Part shown: positions 24,781-33,824 of the stretch, piece by piece | Layout: the number at the start of each line of letters is the position of its first letter | How positions within the stretch are numbered: the first letter of the stretch is position 1 | Source: Candidatus Electrothrix aestuarii | Lineage (GTDB): Bacteria > Desulfobacterota > Desulfobulbia > Desulfobulbales > Desulfobulbaceae | NCBI GenBank assembly: GCA_032595685.2 | Contig: CP159373.1 | Location: forward strand, 1,881,001 to 1,945,000 | Length of the DNA: 64,000 bases | Reading direction: 5' to 3' | Program-made: the position numbers and the translations under genes | The notes under the pieces: model-generated | What the model saw: only the letters and a program-made list of their open reading frames with translations | Told to the model about the DNA's origin: nothing | Database searches by the model: none

Positions 24781-26706
24781 TTACGGAGTAGGAAACATTG
24801 TTTTTAACACACTGTGCAGGCGATCAATAACCTCAAAGGCATCCCGAAGCATGCGTTTCTCCAGTTCCGAAAGTTCGTCCGGTGCAACGTGATTATCCGG
24901 TTCTGCATCAATTTCCAGCTGGTTCAGCTGGTGAATAATACGGAGTTGCATCTGCATCTCATAGGCATCTACCGCTTTGACCCAAAGGGATTCGTCGATG
25001 ATGTTTTCCTTGGCAAGAACATGTAAGCGGGCCAGGGTATTTGTTTCCTTGATTCCATGTCTGAGGGCCAGGAGGCGGGCAAAGTTGACAAAAGGCGTCA
25101 GGCCCTGATGCTTGATGTCCAACTTGTTCTTATGCTCGCCATTTTTTTCCACAATGAAGTTTCTAAAAAAGGAGAGCGGTGCTTTTCCGGCCAAGCATTG
25201 ATTGGCAAGGTGGAGCAGATACAGCTCATGACGTTCGGTAAGGTCGCTCAGGTACTGGCGGAGTTCATCGGCAAAAGATGCTTTGCCGAATCCAGAGCGG
25301 AAATCAAAGAAAATGGTGGCATGTAAAATTTCCTGGGGATCAGGCGAGGAGACCCAATCTTTAAAATAGCCTTTCCAGACCGAAAGCGGCTGACACCATT
25401 TAGGATTGACCGCCATGATCTCGCCAGGACAGAGGGGGTAACCGCATTCAACCAAGTGATCTATGGCCTTGCGGGTGAAGCGGGAAAAGTACTCTTCCGC
25501 CTCCTTGGCTTGCTGTTCGTTTTTGGGATCAGCATAGATAATGGCGTTATCCTGATCGGTTTTAAATGTCTGTTCCCGTCGCCCTTCCGAGCCCATAAGG
25601 AGCCAGCAATACGCGACTGGAGGAGGTCCTATCTCCTCCTCAAGGAGGGTCAGGAGTCGTTCCAGAATGTGATCATTGAGGATGGAGATCATTCGGGAGA
25701 TATTCCCTGATTTGGCGCCTTCTTTAATCAGATTTCGGATCATCTCCGGGATCTTTTTGGAAAGGGGATAGAGGTCGGGAATTTTTTGTTGCTTTCCAAC
25801 CTCTTTAAACAGCGAGTAGGGGGAGACCCCCTGGATCAGGGTGATATCATGGGAGGTGATGACACCGATGATTTTTCCTCGTCGCTCCACCGCAAGGTGA
25901 TGGATTGAGCAGGACATCATCTTGAGCAGGGCATCAAAGCAGGTGGATTGAGAAAGGACAGAGGCAACAGGTGAGGACATGATGCACCGAACCTGCTCTG
26001 TATACGCAAGACCAGGCGCTAAGACCTTAGAGCTCAAGTCCCGGTCCGTGATGATTCCGATAATTTCATCAGGACGGCCAGGTTGATGAATGAGCAGGGA
26101 GGCCACGCGATGGGTGGCCATTTGTTGCGCTGCCTGCTGGATGGTGCTGTCGGCTGAGGCTTTGCGAAGAGGCTTTTTCACGAGATCCCCTACCTGCATG
26201 GAAAAGAGGTACAGATTTTCATCGCCTCGGCGGGTCATCTTATGACGACGCAGTTCAGCATAGGCCGTGCCAACAAATTTTTCTGAAAAGCTTTTGAGGT
26301 AATATTGGGAGAAACCGGGCTGGGTATTGATGAGATCTAGAAAGATCGCCTGGGGAAGGAGGAAGCAGAAGGTGTCTTCAACGGTTTCCACGTCGAGGCT
26401 GGCCTTGGTCCCCCGGATAATGCCAAGTGCCCCGATATAATCTCCCTCGCCCCGGTAATCTTTCAGGGTGACCTCACCCTCATCGTCAGTGATAAAAGAT
26501 TTGACCCCTCCCTGTTGGATAAATAAGAGATGGGAAATGGTTGTTTCGCCAGCATGGAACAAACGGGTTCCTTTAGGGAAAAAGTCAACCTTAACATGCC
26601 GGGCCATGCCATGCAGTGTTTCATGGTCAAGCTCTTTAAAGGGCATGATTTTGGCGAAAAACTCAACCACGACTTCAGGGGCTAAGGAGTGTACATCTGC
26701 TGCCAT
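24781..26706 (-). CDS. cNMP-binding / CBS / DUF294 nucleotidyltransferase-like regulator
   Basis: The 641-residue cytoplasmic protein has four parts in order: a cyclic-nucleotide-binding-like domain (about residues 15-135), two CBS domains (about 175-300, including VASLLIHQPGR and IGVITSHDIT), a DUF294 nucleotidyltransferase-like domain with GSEGRREQTFKTDQDN (about 375-390), and a helical DUF294_C domain. The G-S-x-x-R-x-E-Q and D-Q-D-N residues keep the pattern of GlnD-type uridylyltransferases. Such proteins accompany DUF4212/SSS symporters and are thought to sense nucleotides and modulate transport. The exonuclease gene is 14 bases downstream; the symporter genes follow after a gap. Confidence 0.9.
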   Translation of the reverse strand: MAADVHSLAPEVVVEFFAKIMPFKELDHETLHGMARHVKVDFFPKGTRLFHAGETTISHLLFIQQGGVKSFITDDEGEVTLKDYRGEGDYIGALGIIRGTKASLDVETVEDTFCFLLPQAIFLDLINTQPGFSQYYLKSFSEKFVGTAYAELRRHKMTRRGDENLYLFSMQVGDLVKKPLRKASADSTIQQAAQQMATHRVASLLIHQPGRPDEIIGIITDRDLSSKVLAPGLAYTEQVRCIMSSPVASVLSQSTCFDALLKMMSCSIHHLAVERRGKIIGVITSHDITLIQGVSPYSLFKEVGKQQKIPDLYPLSKKIPEMIRNLIKEGAKSGNISRMISILNDHILERLLTLLEEEIGPPPVAYCWLLMGSEGRREQTFKTDQDNAIIYADPKNEQQAKEAEEYFSRFTRKAIDHLVECGYPLCPGEIMAVNPKWCQPLSVWKGYFKDWVSSPDPQEILHATIFFDFRSGFGKASFADELRQYLSDLTERHELYLLHLANQCLAGKAPLSFFRNFIVEKNGEHKNKLDIKHQGLTPFVNFARLLALRHGIKETNTLARLHVLAKENIIDESLWVKAVDAYEMQMQLRIIHQLNQLEIDAEPDNHVAPDELSELEKRMLRDAFEVIDRLHSVLKTMFPTP

Positions 26707-26745
26707 TGCTCTCTCTGCTTTGTGTACTCGTTCAGGAAAGAAGGA

Positions 26746-27717
26746 TTACTCGGAGTTTTCGTCCTGCTTTCCTTTTTTACGTTGACCAGGTTTCCTTGTG
26801 GGCTTGTTTTTTGTTTTTTTCTGTCCCGGACGCTGTACTATTGTTGCCGCTCTCCACTGTTCTTCGTTCATCAGGAGTTCCCCGTTTTCCCGAGATACGG
26901 CTAGTACCGTGCCTTGCAGAGCAAAAATTCGCACAACCCGATAAACATTCCCCTCATACTCCAGCAGGCGACCGACCTTTGGCATTTCCCGTTTGATAGC
27001 TTTGTAGGTATCGAACTCATAGGTCAGACAGCAAAGCAACCGATTACAAACCCCGGAAATTTTCGATGGATTCAGAGGAAGATCCTGGGTCTTAGCCATC
27101 TTGATGGAGACGGAATCAAACTTCTGAAGAAAAGAGGTGCAGCAGAGTTCCCGACCACAGGCACCGATGCCTCCGGTCATTTTGGTCTCATGTCGAACAC
27201 CTATCTGGCGCATTTCCACCCGAGTGCGGAATTCCTGCACCAAATCCTTGACCAGTTCCCGGAAATCTACCCGATTTTCTGCGGTGAAGTAAAAAATCAC
27301 CTTGGATCCGTTAAAAAAACGTTCAGCTCGGACCAGGTGCATGGATAGGGAATGTTTTTTTATGCATTCCCGACAAAAGGAAGCCGCCTTTTTTTCCAGG
27401 CCAGGCAGGCACTCATACTTTTTCTTTTCATCGTCGTTTACTCGTCGTTGAATCTTGTAGGAGTACCCCCTTTTGATGTCTGGTTCTGTTGCTCCAGCGG
27501 TTTTACAGATCACTGTCATCGGCTCAGGACAATTCTCTGTGTCCACCAGCACCACGTCTCCTCTGCACAGGTCAGGTTCGGTACTCCGTGCGGTGTATTC
27601 CTGGCCCTGCTCACGAAAACGAACGCGGTAATAGAATGCTTGCTCTCCAGGGTAATCGCTCTTTGCCATATCTTTGTGAAATGGTTCAACAGGCTGTGGT
27701 TCTTGCGTTTCTGTCAT
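26746..27717 (-). CDS. ricT: PSP1-domain protein RicT/YaaT
   Basis: A 323-residue cytoplasmic protein with the PSP1 core: FYYRVRFREQG at the start, GDVVLVDTE, the FYFTAENRVDFRELVKDL block, and the cysteine-rich segments GGIGACGRELCCTSFL and CNRLLCCLTYE. In Bacillus RicT belongs to the Y-complex with RicA and RicF, which carries iron-sulfur clusters and affects RNA maturation. Partners are not present here, and its role in Desulfobacterota is unknown. A basic tail (KKTKNKPTRKPGQRKKGKQ) suggests contact with RNA. It directly follows holB, as it does in many bacteria. Confidence 0.9.
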   Translation of the reverse strand: MTETQEPQPVEPFHKDMAKSDYPGEQAFYYRVRFREQGQEYTARSTEPDLCRGDVVLVDTENCPEPMTVICKTAGATEPDIKRGYSYKIQRRVNDDEKKKYECLPGLEKKAASFCRECIKKHSLSMHLVRAERFFNGSKVIFYFTAENRVDFRELVKDLVQEFRTRVEMRQIGVRHETKMTGGIGACGRELCCTSFLQKFDSVSIKMAKTQDLPLNPSKISGVCNRLLCCLTYEFDTYKAIKREMPKVGRLLEYEGNVYRVVRIFALQGTVLAVSRENGELLMNEEQWRAATIVQRPGQKKTKNKPTRKPGQRKKGKQDENSE

Positions 27718-27789
27718 ATATATGCACCGGGATCTTCCGGCAGATTGTACGGGTCATGAATTTCCCTGCTGTCCAGAGCTTGCAAATTT

Positions 27790-28764
27790 TTATGCAAAAA
27801 GTTCCAGCAGCAGGACCTCGCACACCAAGGCCCGATTACAGTTCCTTGCCAGTTGGCGGCGAGCAGTATCAACAGCGTCCACCATAGCAGAAAGACGTTG
27901 TAAATTCCAGCCTTCTCTTGTCGTTGAGGTGAGAGTGGGCTCTGTCCCTTGCGCTCCGCTGATCTGAGTCATCATGTTTTCCTTGAAAAAGAGTGCCAGG
28001 AGGTCAAAAAGCTGGTCCAGTCCATCTTTAAGTTCTGCAAGGCGTCCGGCAAGATACAGGGCCTGCTCCAGGGCTTCAGCTTGGCTTCTGTTTTTGCTGA
28101 GCAGGGCCTGAGTGCATTCTTTATGTAAGGAAAGCACTTCGTCGTTATAAAGGGTTCCGGCCTGGCCTGGGCATCCACTGGTCAGTTTGGCCATCGCCTC
28201 AGTTTCTTCAGGAGAAAATTCAGGATGATTTCTCTGGATAATTTCTACGGCCTGCGCTACTGGCAGGGGCATGAAGGGAATAACCTGGCATCGGGAGACA
28301 ATAGTCTCCAGAAGGGGCTCAGAGTCTGCTGCCACCAGGAGGAGGAGATTGTTCGGAGGTGGTTCTTCCAGGATTTTAAGCAGGCTATTTCCTGCCTCCC
28401 GTCCCATAGTTTGTGCATCTTCAATGATGACTATCCGCATCTCTGCTTCAAAAGGAGGGAAGGAGAGGCTTTTTTTTAGCTCACGGATCTGCTGGATTTT
28501 AATCCCCGCTCCTTCGGGCCTGAGGACCTGGAAATCAGGGTGGTTGCCGGAGGCGAATTTTATGCAACCTCCGCAACGGCCACAGGGCATGCCCGCCTGC
28601 GGAGCCTGACAGAAGAGGCTGGCTGCCAGGGCGCGGGCTGTTGTGGCCTTGCCGATGCCTTCCGGGCCGACAAAGAGATATCCGTGGGCCAGGCGATTAC
28701 CGTTCAGGGCACGGGTGAGTAAGTTGACCGCCTTGGGCTGGCCGATAATCGATGAAAAGGGCAT
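27790..28764 (-). CDS. holB: DNA polymerase III delta' subunit
   Basis: This roughly 324-residue protein is a clamp-loader subunit of the replicative polymerase. FSSIIGQPKAVNLL is the family's start, GPEGIGKATTARALA is the degenerate P-loop, CRCGGC-type cysteines (MPCGRCGGC) form the zinc module, and IIEDAQTMGREAGNSLLKILEEPP contains the Walker B and sensor region. I chose the ATG at 28764 because proteins of this family begin M-P-F at this point; a TTG at 28806 is also in frame. It heads a leftward row holB-ricT-DUF294-exonuclease. Confidence 0.9.
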   Translation of the reverse strand: MPFSSIIGQPKAVNLLTRALNGNRLAHGYLFVGPEGIGKATTARALAASLFCQAPQAGMPCGRCGGCIKFASGNHPDFQVLRPEGAGIKIQQIRELKKSLSFPPFEAEMRIVIIEDAQTMGREAGNSLLKILEEPPPNNLLLLVAADSEPLLETIVSRCQVIPFMPLPVAQAVEIIQRNHPEFSPEETEAMAKLTSGCPGQAGTLYNDEVLSLHKECTQALLSKNRSQAEALEQALYLAGRLAELKDGLDQLFDLLALFFKENMMTQISGAQGTEPTLTSTTREGWNLQRLSAMVDAVDTARRQLARNCNRALVCEVLLLELFA

Positions 28765-28973
28765 AGACGTTCTGGTGTTATTTGCGGCACGGAGTCTTTT
28801 GCTCAAAAAAATGGATAGCCGCAGTTTACCTGACCCGTGCGGATAATGTTAGTTTTTTTTCCGGTAGTGCCTGCCCGATTTCTTCTGCCGAGTCTTTACA
28901 TTTACGGTGTGAACGAATATCTTTTGGGAAATCAATTCTCTCATCCATCCTCTACAGCATCTTTCCCTCAATC

Positions 28974-30254
28974 ATGAAGAAACAGTCTGTTATCAGGGAG
29001 TGTTCTTTTCAGGAAGCGCATCGGGCCATTATCACTGCTCTACAGCCTTTAGAGCAGGAGCCGATTCTCCTTTTCCAGTCCTTGGGGCGCATTAATGGAA
29101 GAACAATCTGTGCTGAACGTCCCAAACCTTTTTATGATCAATCGACACGGGATGGTTTTGCCCTTGCTGAACAGCCTTCTGCCTTTGATGCTTCATGGGC
29201 TGAATTTCAGATACGGGGAGAGCAGGCTGCGGGCTGCACAGAACAGCAACAGGTTGTAGCGGGCCAGGCCTATCGGATTATGACCGGGGCTCTACCCCCC
29301 AGCGGGACCGCACGAGTTGTCCCCTTTGAGATATGCAGAGAGGAAGGGGAAAAAATCTTTGTGCCTCAAGAAGCATTGCTGGAAAAAGAATTACATATCC
29401 GTCCTCAAGGACAAGATGTCAAGCTGGGGCAGATCTTGGTTTCTGCTGGGACTCGCCTCTGTCCTGAACACCTGCTTCTTTTGACAGAGGAGGGAGTGGA
29501 GCAGGTGGCTGTCTATCGCCGTCCCCGGGTGGCAGTTGTTTGTACAGGGAGTGAGCTGATCAAGAACGGAGAAAATCCGCTGCCTGGTCAGAAGGTTTCC
29601 AGCAACGGGATGCTCCTTGCCTCGCTTTTGCAGGCAGAACAGTGCCAGGTTGCGGGGACCGAGACCGTAGGAGATGATGCGGATAAGATTATAGCTCGTA
29701 TTCAAGAGGTGATCAATCAGGAGCAACCAGATCTGGTCATCACGACCGGAGGAATGGGGCCGGGAAAATTTGATCTGTTGGAACAGGTAGTGTCCCGTCT
29801 TGGAGGCAAGCCAATCTATAATCGATTGCAAATCCGGCCAGGAAAATCAACCCTGTTCGCCATAATAGGGAGCACCCCACTCTTTGCCCTCCCAGGTCCC
29901 CCACCGGCGGTCCGCCTTCTTTTTCATGAGCTTATTGTTCCGGGACTTCATCGTTTGCAAGGGCTCCCAAGCCGAGATGAGCCTGCCTCTGATCTGGTGG
30001 ATGCTGTTGTAAAAGGGCCAGTGCGTTTTCGCCGTTCCGGTCATCTTGTTTTGAAAAGTGCGGTGGCATCTGTAGGTAACGGGCAAGTGCAGGTGCGCCC
30101 AACAAAACGGCTTGAACCCATGAATGCAATTATGCATCTTGCCTGCCCAAAGGAGGAAAAAGAGCACGGGGAAATAGCAAAAGGCCAACAGGTTCAGGTT
30201 CGCCTGCTCGGCTCCTTGGCAACGGTGAACGAGATTGATGAGATCAATGAATAA
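28974..30254 (+). CDS. moeA: Molybdopterin molybdotransferase MoeA
   Basis: A 426-residue enzyme that inserts molybdate into adenylated molybdopterin, the last step of molybdenum cofactor assembly. Domain III shows VAVVCTGSEL and DLVITTGGMGPGKFD, a variant of the usual GG-x-S-x-G-x-x-D motif. PFYDQSTRDGFAL is the N-terminal substrate loop and LFALPGPPPAVRLLF is the late conserved block. The M-K-K-Q start at 28974 is chosen because upstream residues show no similarity. Its 3' end overlaps the convergent acyltransferase gene by 11 bases. The G-P-G in place of S-V-G near the active loop is uncommon in enterobacterial MoeA. Confidence 0.9.
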   Translation: MKKQSVIRECSFQEAHRAIITALQPLEQEPILLFQSLGRINGRTICAERPKPFYDQSTRDGFALAEQPSAFDASWAEFQIRGEQAAGCTEQQQVVAGQAYRIMTGALPPSGTARVVPFEICREEGEKIFVPQEALLEKELHIRPQGQDVKLGQILVSAGTRLCPEHLLLLTEEGVEQVAVYRRPRVAVVCTGSELIKNGENPLPGQKVSSNGMLLASLLQAEQCQVAGTETVGDDADKIIARIQEVINQEQPDLVITTGGMGPGKFDLLEQVVSRLGGKPIYNRLQIRPGKSTLFAIIGSTPLFALPGPPPAVRLLFHELIVPGLHRLQGLPSRDEPASDLVDAVVKGPVRFRRSGHLVLKSAVASVGNGQVQVRPTKRLEPMNAIMHLACPKEEKEHGEIAKGQQVQVRLLGSLATVNEIDEINE

Positions 30255-31110
30255 AGCGCTCGAAATGATACCACTCAAAAGGGTGTTCACGTAAGGCCTG
30301 TTCCAGCAGATTAGCATATTGCTGGGCCGCCTGACTGACGGCGGCAGCCCTGTCTTGCCTGGATTGGGCCTCAACGGCAATGGGCTCGGAAAGGCTGAAG
30401 GTATATCCCTGATTAGTGCGGAAGGTAAAAAAGGCAAATAGAGGCGAACCGGAAACCAGGGCAAAGATAAAAGGGGCTTCTGGGATAGAGGCATCATGCC
30501 CGAGAAAGCTCACTTGTACCCTGCGCTGATCATGCCGCCACAGCCTGTCACCGGTAAGGGAAACCAGCCCGCCGGATTGGAGAAAGCGAATTCCCTCCAC
30601 AGCGGACAAAGCTGCATTCTCATCCTGATCCACCCCTATAATGGTCACGCCGGAGCGTCGAAGATCCTCTTTCTGGATGCGCTCCACTCCTTCCTTTTCC
30701 TTGACTCCCATATAGAGCAGCAGGTGGAGATCCGCCTTTTGCTGCTTGAGCAGGGTGGCTGCCATCTCCCAGTTGCCCAGATGAGACATGAGAAGGATGC
30801 CCCCTTGTTTGCCGATCACCGCTTCCAGATTTTCCCAGCCCTGGGAGGTATAGTTGATGGATTGGGTGTTATCCAGCAGCAGGCGATCAAGGTGAATGGT
30901 GGTGAAGTGCTGATATTGCTGAAAGGTACACCAGAGATGGTAATATTTGCTTCGCTTTGGATAGAGGGCTGCGTAAAAACGGCGGCTTTCCGGGACGTTT
31001 CGGGAAAAGAGAAAATAGCCTGCCGCGATTATTCGGGCAATAAGGGCAAAGAACCAGGAGCCGAAGATCCGGGAGCTTCCCACCAGGAGTTTGTACCAAA
31101 AGCCGTTCAT
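30244..31110 (-). CDS. LpxL/HtrB-type lysophospholipid acyltransferase family protein
   Basis: A 288-residue membrane-associated acyltransferase with one N-terminal hydrophobic segment (GSWFFALIARIIAAGYFLF). The catalytic H-x-x-x-x-E/D motif is visible in MSHLGNWEMA, followed by the conserved ALSAVEGIRFLQSGGLVSLTGDR and FEWYHFERF blocks. Family members add secondary acyl chains to lipid A or related glycolipids on the cytoplasmic face of the inner membrane, so a lipid A or ornithine/other lipid substrate is possible. The gene converges on moeA with an 11-base overlap of the coding ends. Confidence 0.87.
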   Translation of the reverse strand: MNGFWYKLLVGSSRIFGSWFFALIARIIAAGYFLFSRNVPESRRFYAALYPKRSKYYHLWCTFQQYQHFTTIHLDRLLLDNTQSINYTSQGWENLEAVIGKQGGILLMSHLGNWEMAATLLKQQKADLHLLLYMGVKEKEGVERIQKEDLRRSGVTIIGVDQDENAALSAVEGIRFLQSGGLVSLTGDRLWRHDQRRVQVSFLGHDASIPEAPFIFALVSGSPLFAFFTFRTNQGYTFSLSEPIAVEAQSRQDRAAAVSQAAQQYANLLEQALREHPFEWYHFERFIH

Positions 31111-31218
31111 TGTTTAATTCTACTTTGGCACTCACAAAGGCTGTGGTAACAAATCGCTATTCTGTTGTTTATCGTATGCGAAATCTATTGAGGCTCGCCT
31201 CTTTCTATCCTGAACTGA

Positions 31219-31291
31219 ATTCGTATAATAAGTGGAAACCTTCCAACCTTTTGATAGTAATAGGTTCCGTTAATTTCCACTTATTACGAAT
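31219..31291. repeat. 73-base imperfect inverted repeat (MITE-like hairpin)
   Basis: The left arm 31219-31238 and right arm 31274-31291 pair over 18 bases with a 2-base bulge (ATTCGTA(TA)ATAAGTGGAAA). An inner pair AACC...GGTT may extend the structure. It lies just before the 3' end of lysA and upstream of the acyltransferase gene. It may serve as a lysA terminator-like structure or be a miniature mobile repeat. Confidence 0.6.
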
Positions 31292-31297
31292 TGTATC

Positions 31298-32569
31298 TCA
31301 GGGCAAGGAATTCAATGCCTCCCCCCGCACCAAATCCTCATAACTCTCCCGCTGCCTGATAACCCGGAACTGATCACCATCAACCAGTACCTCAGCCACC
31401 TTGGGTCGGGAGTTATAGGTTGAGGACATGGAAAATCCATAGGCCCCGCAGCTCATAACCGCCAGCAGCTCGCCGGGTTGTACATCAGGCATCATCCGGT
31501 CTTTGGCCATGAAGTCACCGGTCTCGCAGATGGGGCCGACTACATCAACTTCATGCTTTTGTGCATCTTCAGCAGGCTCTTGCACTGGGAGAATTTCATG
31601 AAAGGCTTTGTACAGGGAAGGGCGGGCAAGATCGTTCATCCCGACATCCGTAATCAGGAATCGTTTGTCCTTTTCTCCGCCGGTGTTGACCTTGGTGTAT
31701 TGAACCTCGGTGACCAACATGCCAGCATTACCGGTGATAACCCGGCCCGGTTCAAGGATCAGGGTGCAGTCCATATTCTCCAGCTCAGCCTTGATAGCCG
31801 CTGCATAATCCACCGGGTGGGGAGGCTGCTCGTCATCATAGGTAATACCAACACCGCCACCCAGATCCAGGTACTGAATGTGGATCCCTTCCTCATTCAG
31901 GCGCTCAACAAAATTCTTCACCTTGTGCAGGGCCTCAATAAAGGGATCAATCTGAGTTAATTGAGAGCCGATGTGACAGCTCACGCCGACGATCTCGATA
32001 TTTTCCATGTCTCTGGCGCGCAGATATTCAGCCAAGGCCTCGTCCACAGGAATACCAAATTTGTTTTTCGCCAGACCGGTGGAGATGTAGGCGTGGGTTT
32101 TGGGGTCAACATCCGGGTTGATGCGGAAGGCGATCCGGGCCTTGATGCTCATCTTCGATGCGACATCCTGGATGCGATCCAGTTCCTGGGGAGATTCCAC
32201 ATTGAACATCAGGATATCCGCTTCCAGGGCTTCGCGGATCTCTGTTCGGGTTTTACCCACACCGGAGTAGATGATTTTTTGGGGATCAATACCGGCCTTT
32301 AGAGCCCGGAAAAGCTCGCCGCCGGAGACGATGTCAGCTCCTCCGCCCATCTTGGCAAAAAGATTGAGGATGGAGAGGTTGGAGCAGGCCTTGACCGCAA
32401 AACAGGTCTGGTGTTTCATCCCGTCAAAACCCGAATCAAAGGCATCAAAATGGCGCTGGAGAGTCGCGGTGCTGTAGAGATAAAAGGGGGTGCCGATTTC
32501 CTTGGCGATATCCTGTATAGGTTTGTCCTCGCAGCAGAGTGCGCCGTTTTTATAGGTAAAATGATTCAT
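31298..32569 (-). CDS. lysA: Diaminopimelate decarboxylase
   Basis: A 423-residue PLP enzyme making lysine from meso-diaminopimelate. FAVKACSNLSIL contains the PLP-binding lysine, SGGELFRALKAG and GVGKTRTEI are conserved barrel motifs, GVSCHIGSQ, LDLGGGVGI and EPGRVITGNAG bind the phosphate and substrate, and CETGDFMAKDR provides the catalytic cysteine across the dimer. The ATG at 32569 matches the usual family start (HFTYKNGALCCEDKP). It is the last gene of the row argF-argG-argH-lipoprotein-lysA, after a hairpin-rich spacer of about 185 bases. Confidence 0.95.
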   Translation of the reverse strand: MNHFTYKNGALCCEDKPIQDIAKEIGTPFYLYSTATLQRHFDAFDSGFDGMKHQTCFAVKACSNLSILNLFAKMGGGADIVSGGELFRALKAGIDPQKIIYSGVGKTRTEIREALEADILMFNVESPQELDRIQDVASKMSIKARIAFRINPDVDPKTHAYISTGLAKNKFGIPVDEALAEYLRARDMENIEIVGVSCHIGSQLTQIDPFIEALHKVKNFVERLNEEGIHIQYLDLGGGVGITYDDEQPPHPVDYAAAIKAELENMDCTLILEPGRVITGNAGMLVTEVQYTKVNTGGEKDKRFLITDVGMNDLARPSLYKAFHEILPVQEPAEDAQKHEVDVVGPICETGDFMAKDRMMPDVQPGELLAVMSCGAYGFSMSSTYNSRPKVAEVLVDGDQFRVIRQRESYEDLVRGEALNSLP

Positions 32570-32584
32570 AGCATTTTTTACTGG

Positions 32585-32684
32585 TGCCCAAGCTCTGCTT
32601 GGGCATCTTGAATACAGAAGCTCCGGCTTCGGCAAATGAAGCAGAGCTTCAGAAAAAGCAGTTCCCAAGCCGGAGCTTGGGAAC
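32585..32684. repeat. Cluster of palindromic hairpin repeats
   Basis: Three hairpins are packed in 100 bases between lysA and the lipoprotein gene: TGCCCAAGC-TCT-GCTTGGGCA (32585-32605), a GAAGCTC...GAGCTTC pair around 32618-32650, and GTTCCCAAGC-CGGA-GCTTGGGAAC (32661-32684). The shared GGCTT/AAGC cores show they are related. They resemble REP-type repeats that are widespread in bacterial intergenic regions. An additional short palindrome (CACGGCATGCCGTG) lies at about 32720. Confidence 0.8.
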
Positions 32685-32753
32685 CAAACAATCAGACAAA
32701 AAACTGTAATCTCGAAAGAGCACGGCATGCCGTGCTTCTACAACGTTTTTTAG

Positions 32754-33824
32754 CTACTCCGCCTCTACCTCAGCGGAGCGTTCGCTCTCATTGGGTGGAT
32801 CGCTCTTGTCAAAGCTGCTGACTGAGTAATACACGTACATGTTCTCGTCTGGGGCCTCAGTGTCCTCATAGATATTATACGGCACCTTGACTTCGCCGAT
32901 CATGGTGGGGTCGTCCTCATTCCCCAGACGGCGGTAAATTCGATAGCCAGCCAAGTCAGGCTCTTCGCCCTGATCCCAAAAAACCTTGACCGTACTGGCT
33001 GTGCGGACAGTGGAGACGTTTTCCGGTGTTGCCGGAGCAATCAGGTCCACTATTTCAACCTCAACAGGTTCACTGAAATCTCCGGCGACCATATCCCCAT
33101 CGTAGGAGCTCAGGGCCTGGACGCGGTAGGTGTATTCATGGCCTCCAGTAACCTCACTATCCACGAATTCCGACTCGGCCTGGAGCTGACCTATATTCTG
33201 GAAGGAGCCCTTGCCCTCACGGCGGGAGACCTGGTATTGAACTGCTTCATCTGTTATCTGGCTACCGTCTCGATAGCTATAAACTGGCTGCCAGTGAAGG
33301 GAAACCATGCTATCACCGCTCTCAGCTACCAGATTCTGGGGAACCGCAGGCGGTGTCTCCCAGGAGAAACTGACCTGATTAGAATCAGCAGACGGGGTGA
33401 GCCAGCCGGTCCGGCTCAGTACCTTAAAGAAATACTTATGGCCCGGTCGAAGAAAACCTATGTCATAACTGGCTGCCCTTTTTCCCTCCCGTTCGGGGAT
33501 TTGACCACCATCTACCTTGATTGGATTGCCAAAGGGGATGGGACAGGTGTCGCAGTAGGAAGCTATCGGAACCTCTGCCCGATAGAGCATAAAGGAGTCA
33601 ATTTCTGTCAGGTCCTCGCCACCTACGGTCCGGGTGGGGTAGCTCCAATGCAGGACAGCTCCCTTCTCGGTCAGCTCATAGCGCAGATCATGGATAGGGA
33701 CAGGAACCAAGGCCTGCGGTGCCACTGGATCGTTTTTGTAGCCGCAGCCGCTCAGACCGCTCAGCAACAGGCCGCTCAGCAAGCCGCATACAAGAGTACC
33801 TCGCTTCATAACACGCATCTTCAT
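32754..33824 (-). CDS. Fibronectin type III lipoprotein with LptM-like N-terminus
   Basis: A 356-residue lipoprotein exported to the periplasm or outer membrane. The signal ends in LSGC with Cys27 lipidated. The mature start CGYKNDPVAPQ resembles the CGxKGPLxxP start of LptM lipoproteins, which are also encoded beside lysA. Three FN3-like beta domains follow (PIHDLRYELTEKGAVLHWSYP, PQNLVAESGDSMVSLHWQPV, PENVSTVRTASTVKVFWDQG). The start codon overlaps the argH stop by TAATG coupling. Binding partner unknown; a role in envelope assembly is inference. Confidence 0.82.
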   Translation of the reverse strand: MKMRVMKRGTLVCGLLSGLLLSGLSGCGYKNDPVAPQALVPVPIHDLRYELTEKGAVLHWSYPTRTVGGEDLTEIDSFMLYRAEVPIASYCDTCPIPFGNPIKVDGGQIPEREGKRAASYDIGFLRPGHKYFFKVLSRTGWLTPSADSNQVSFSWETPPAVPQNLVAESGDSMVSLHWQPVYSYRDGSQITDEAVQYQVSRREGKGSFQNIGQLQAESEFVDSEVTGGHEYTYRVQALSSYDGDMVAGDFSEPVEVEIVDLIAPATPENVSTVRTASTVKVFWDQGEEPDLAGYRIYRRLGNEDDPTMIGEVKVPYNIYEDTEAPDENMYVYYSVSSFDKSDPPNESERSAEVEAE

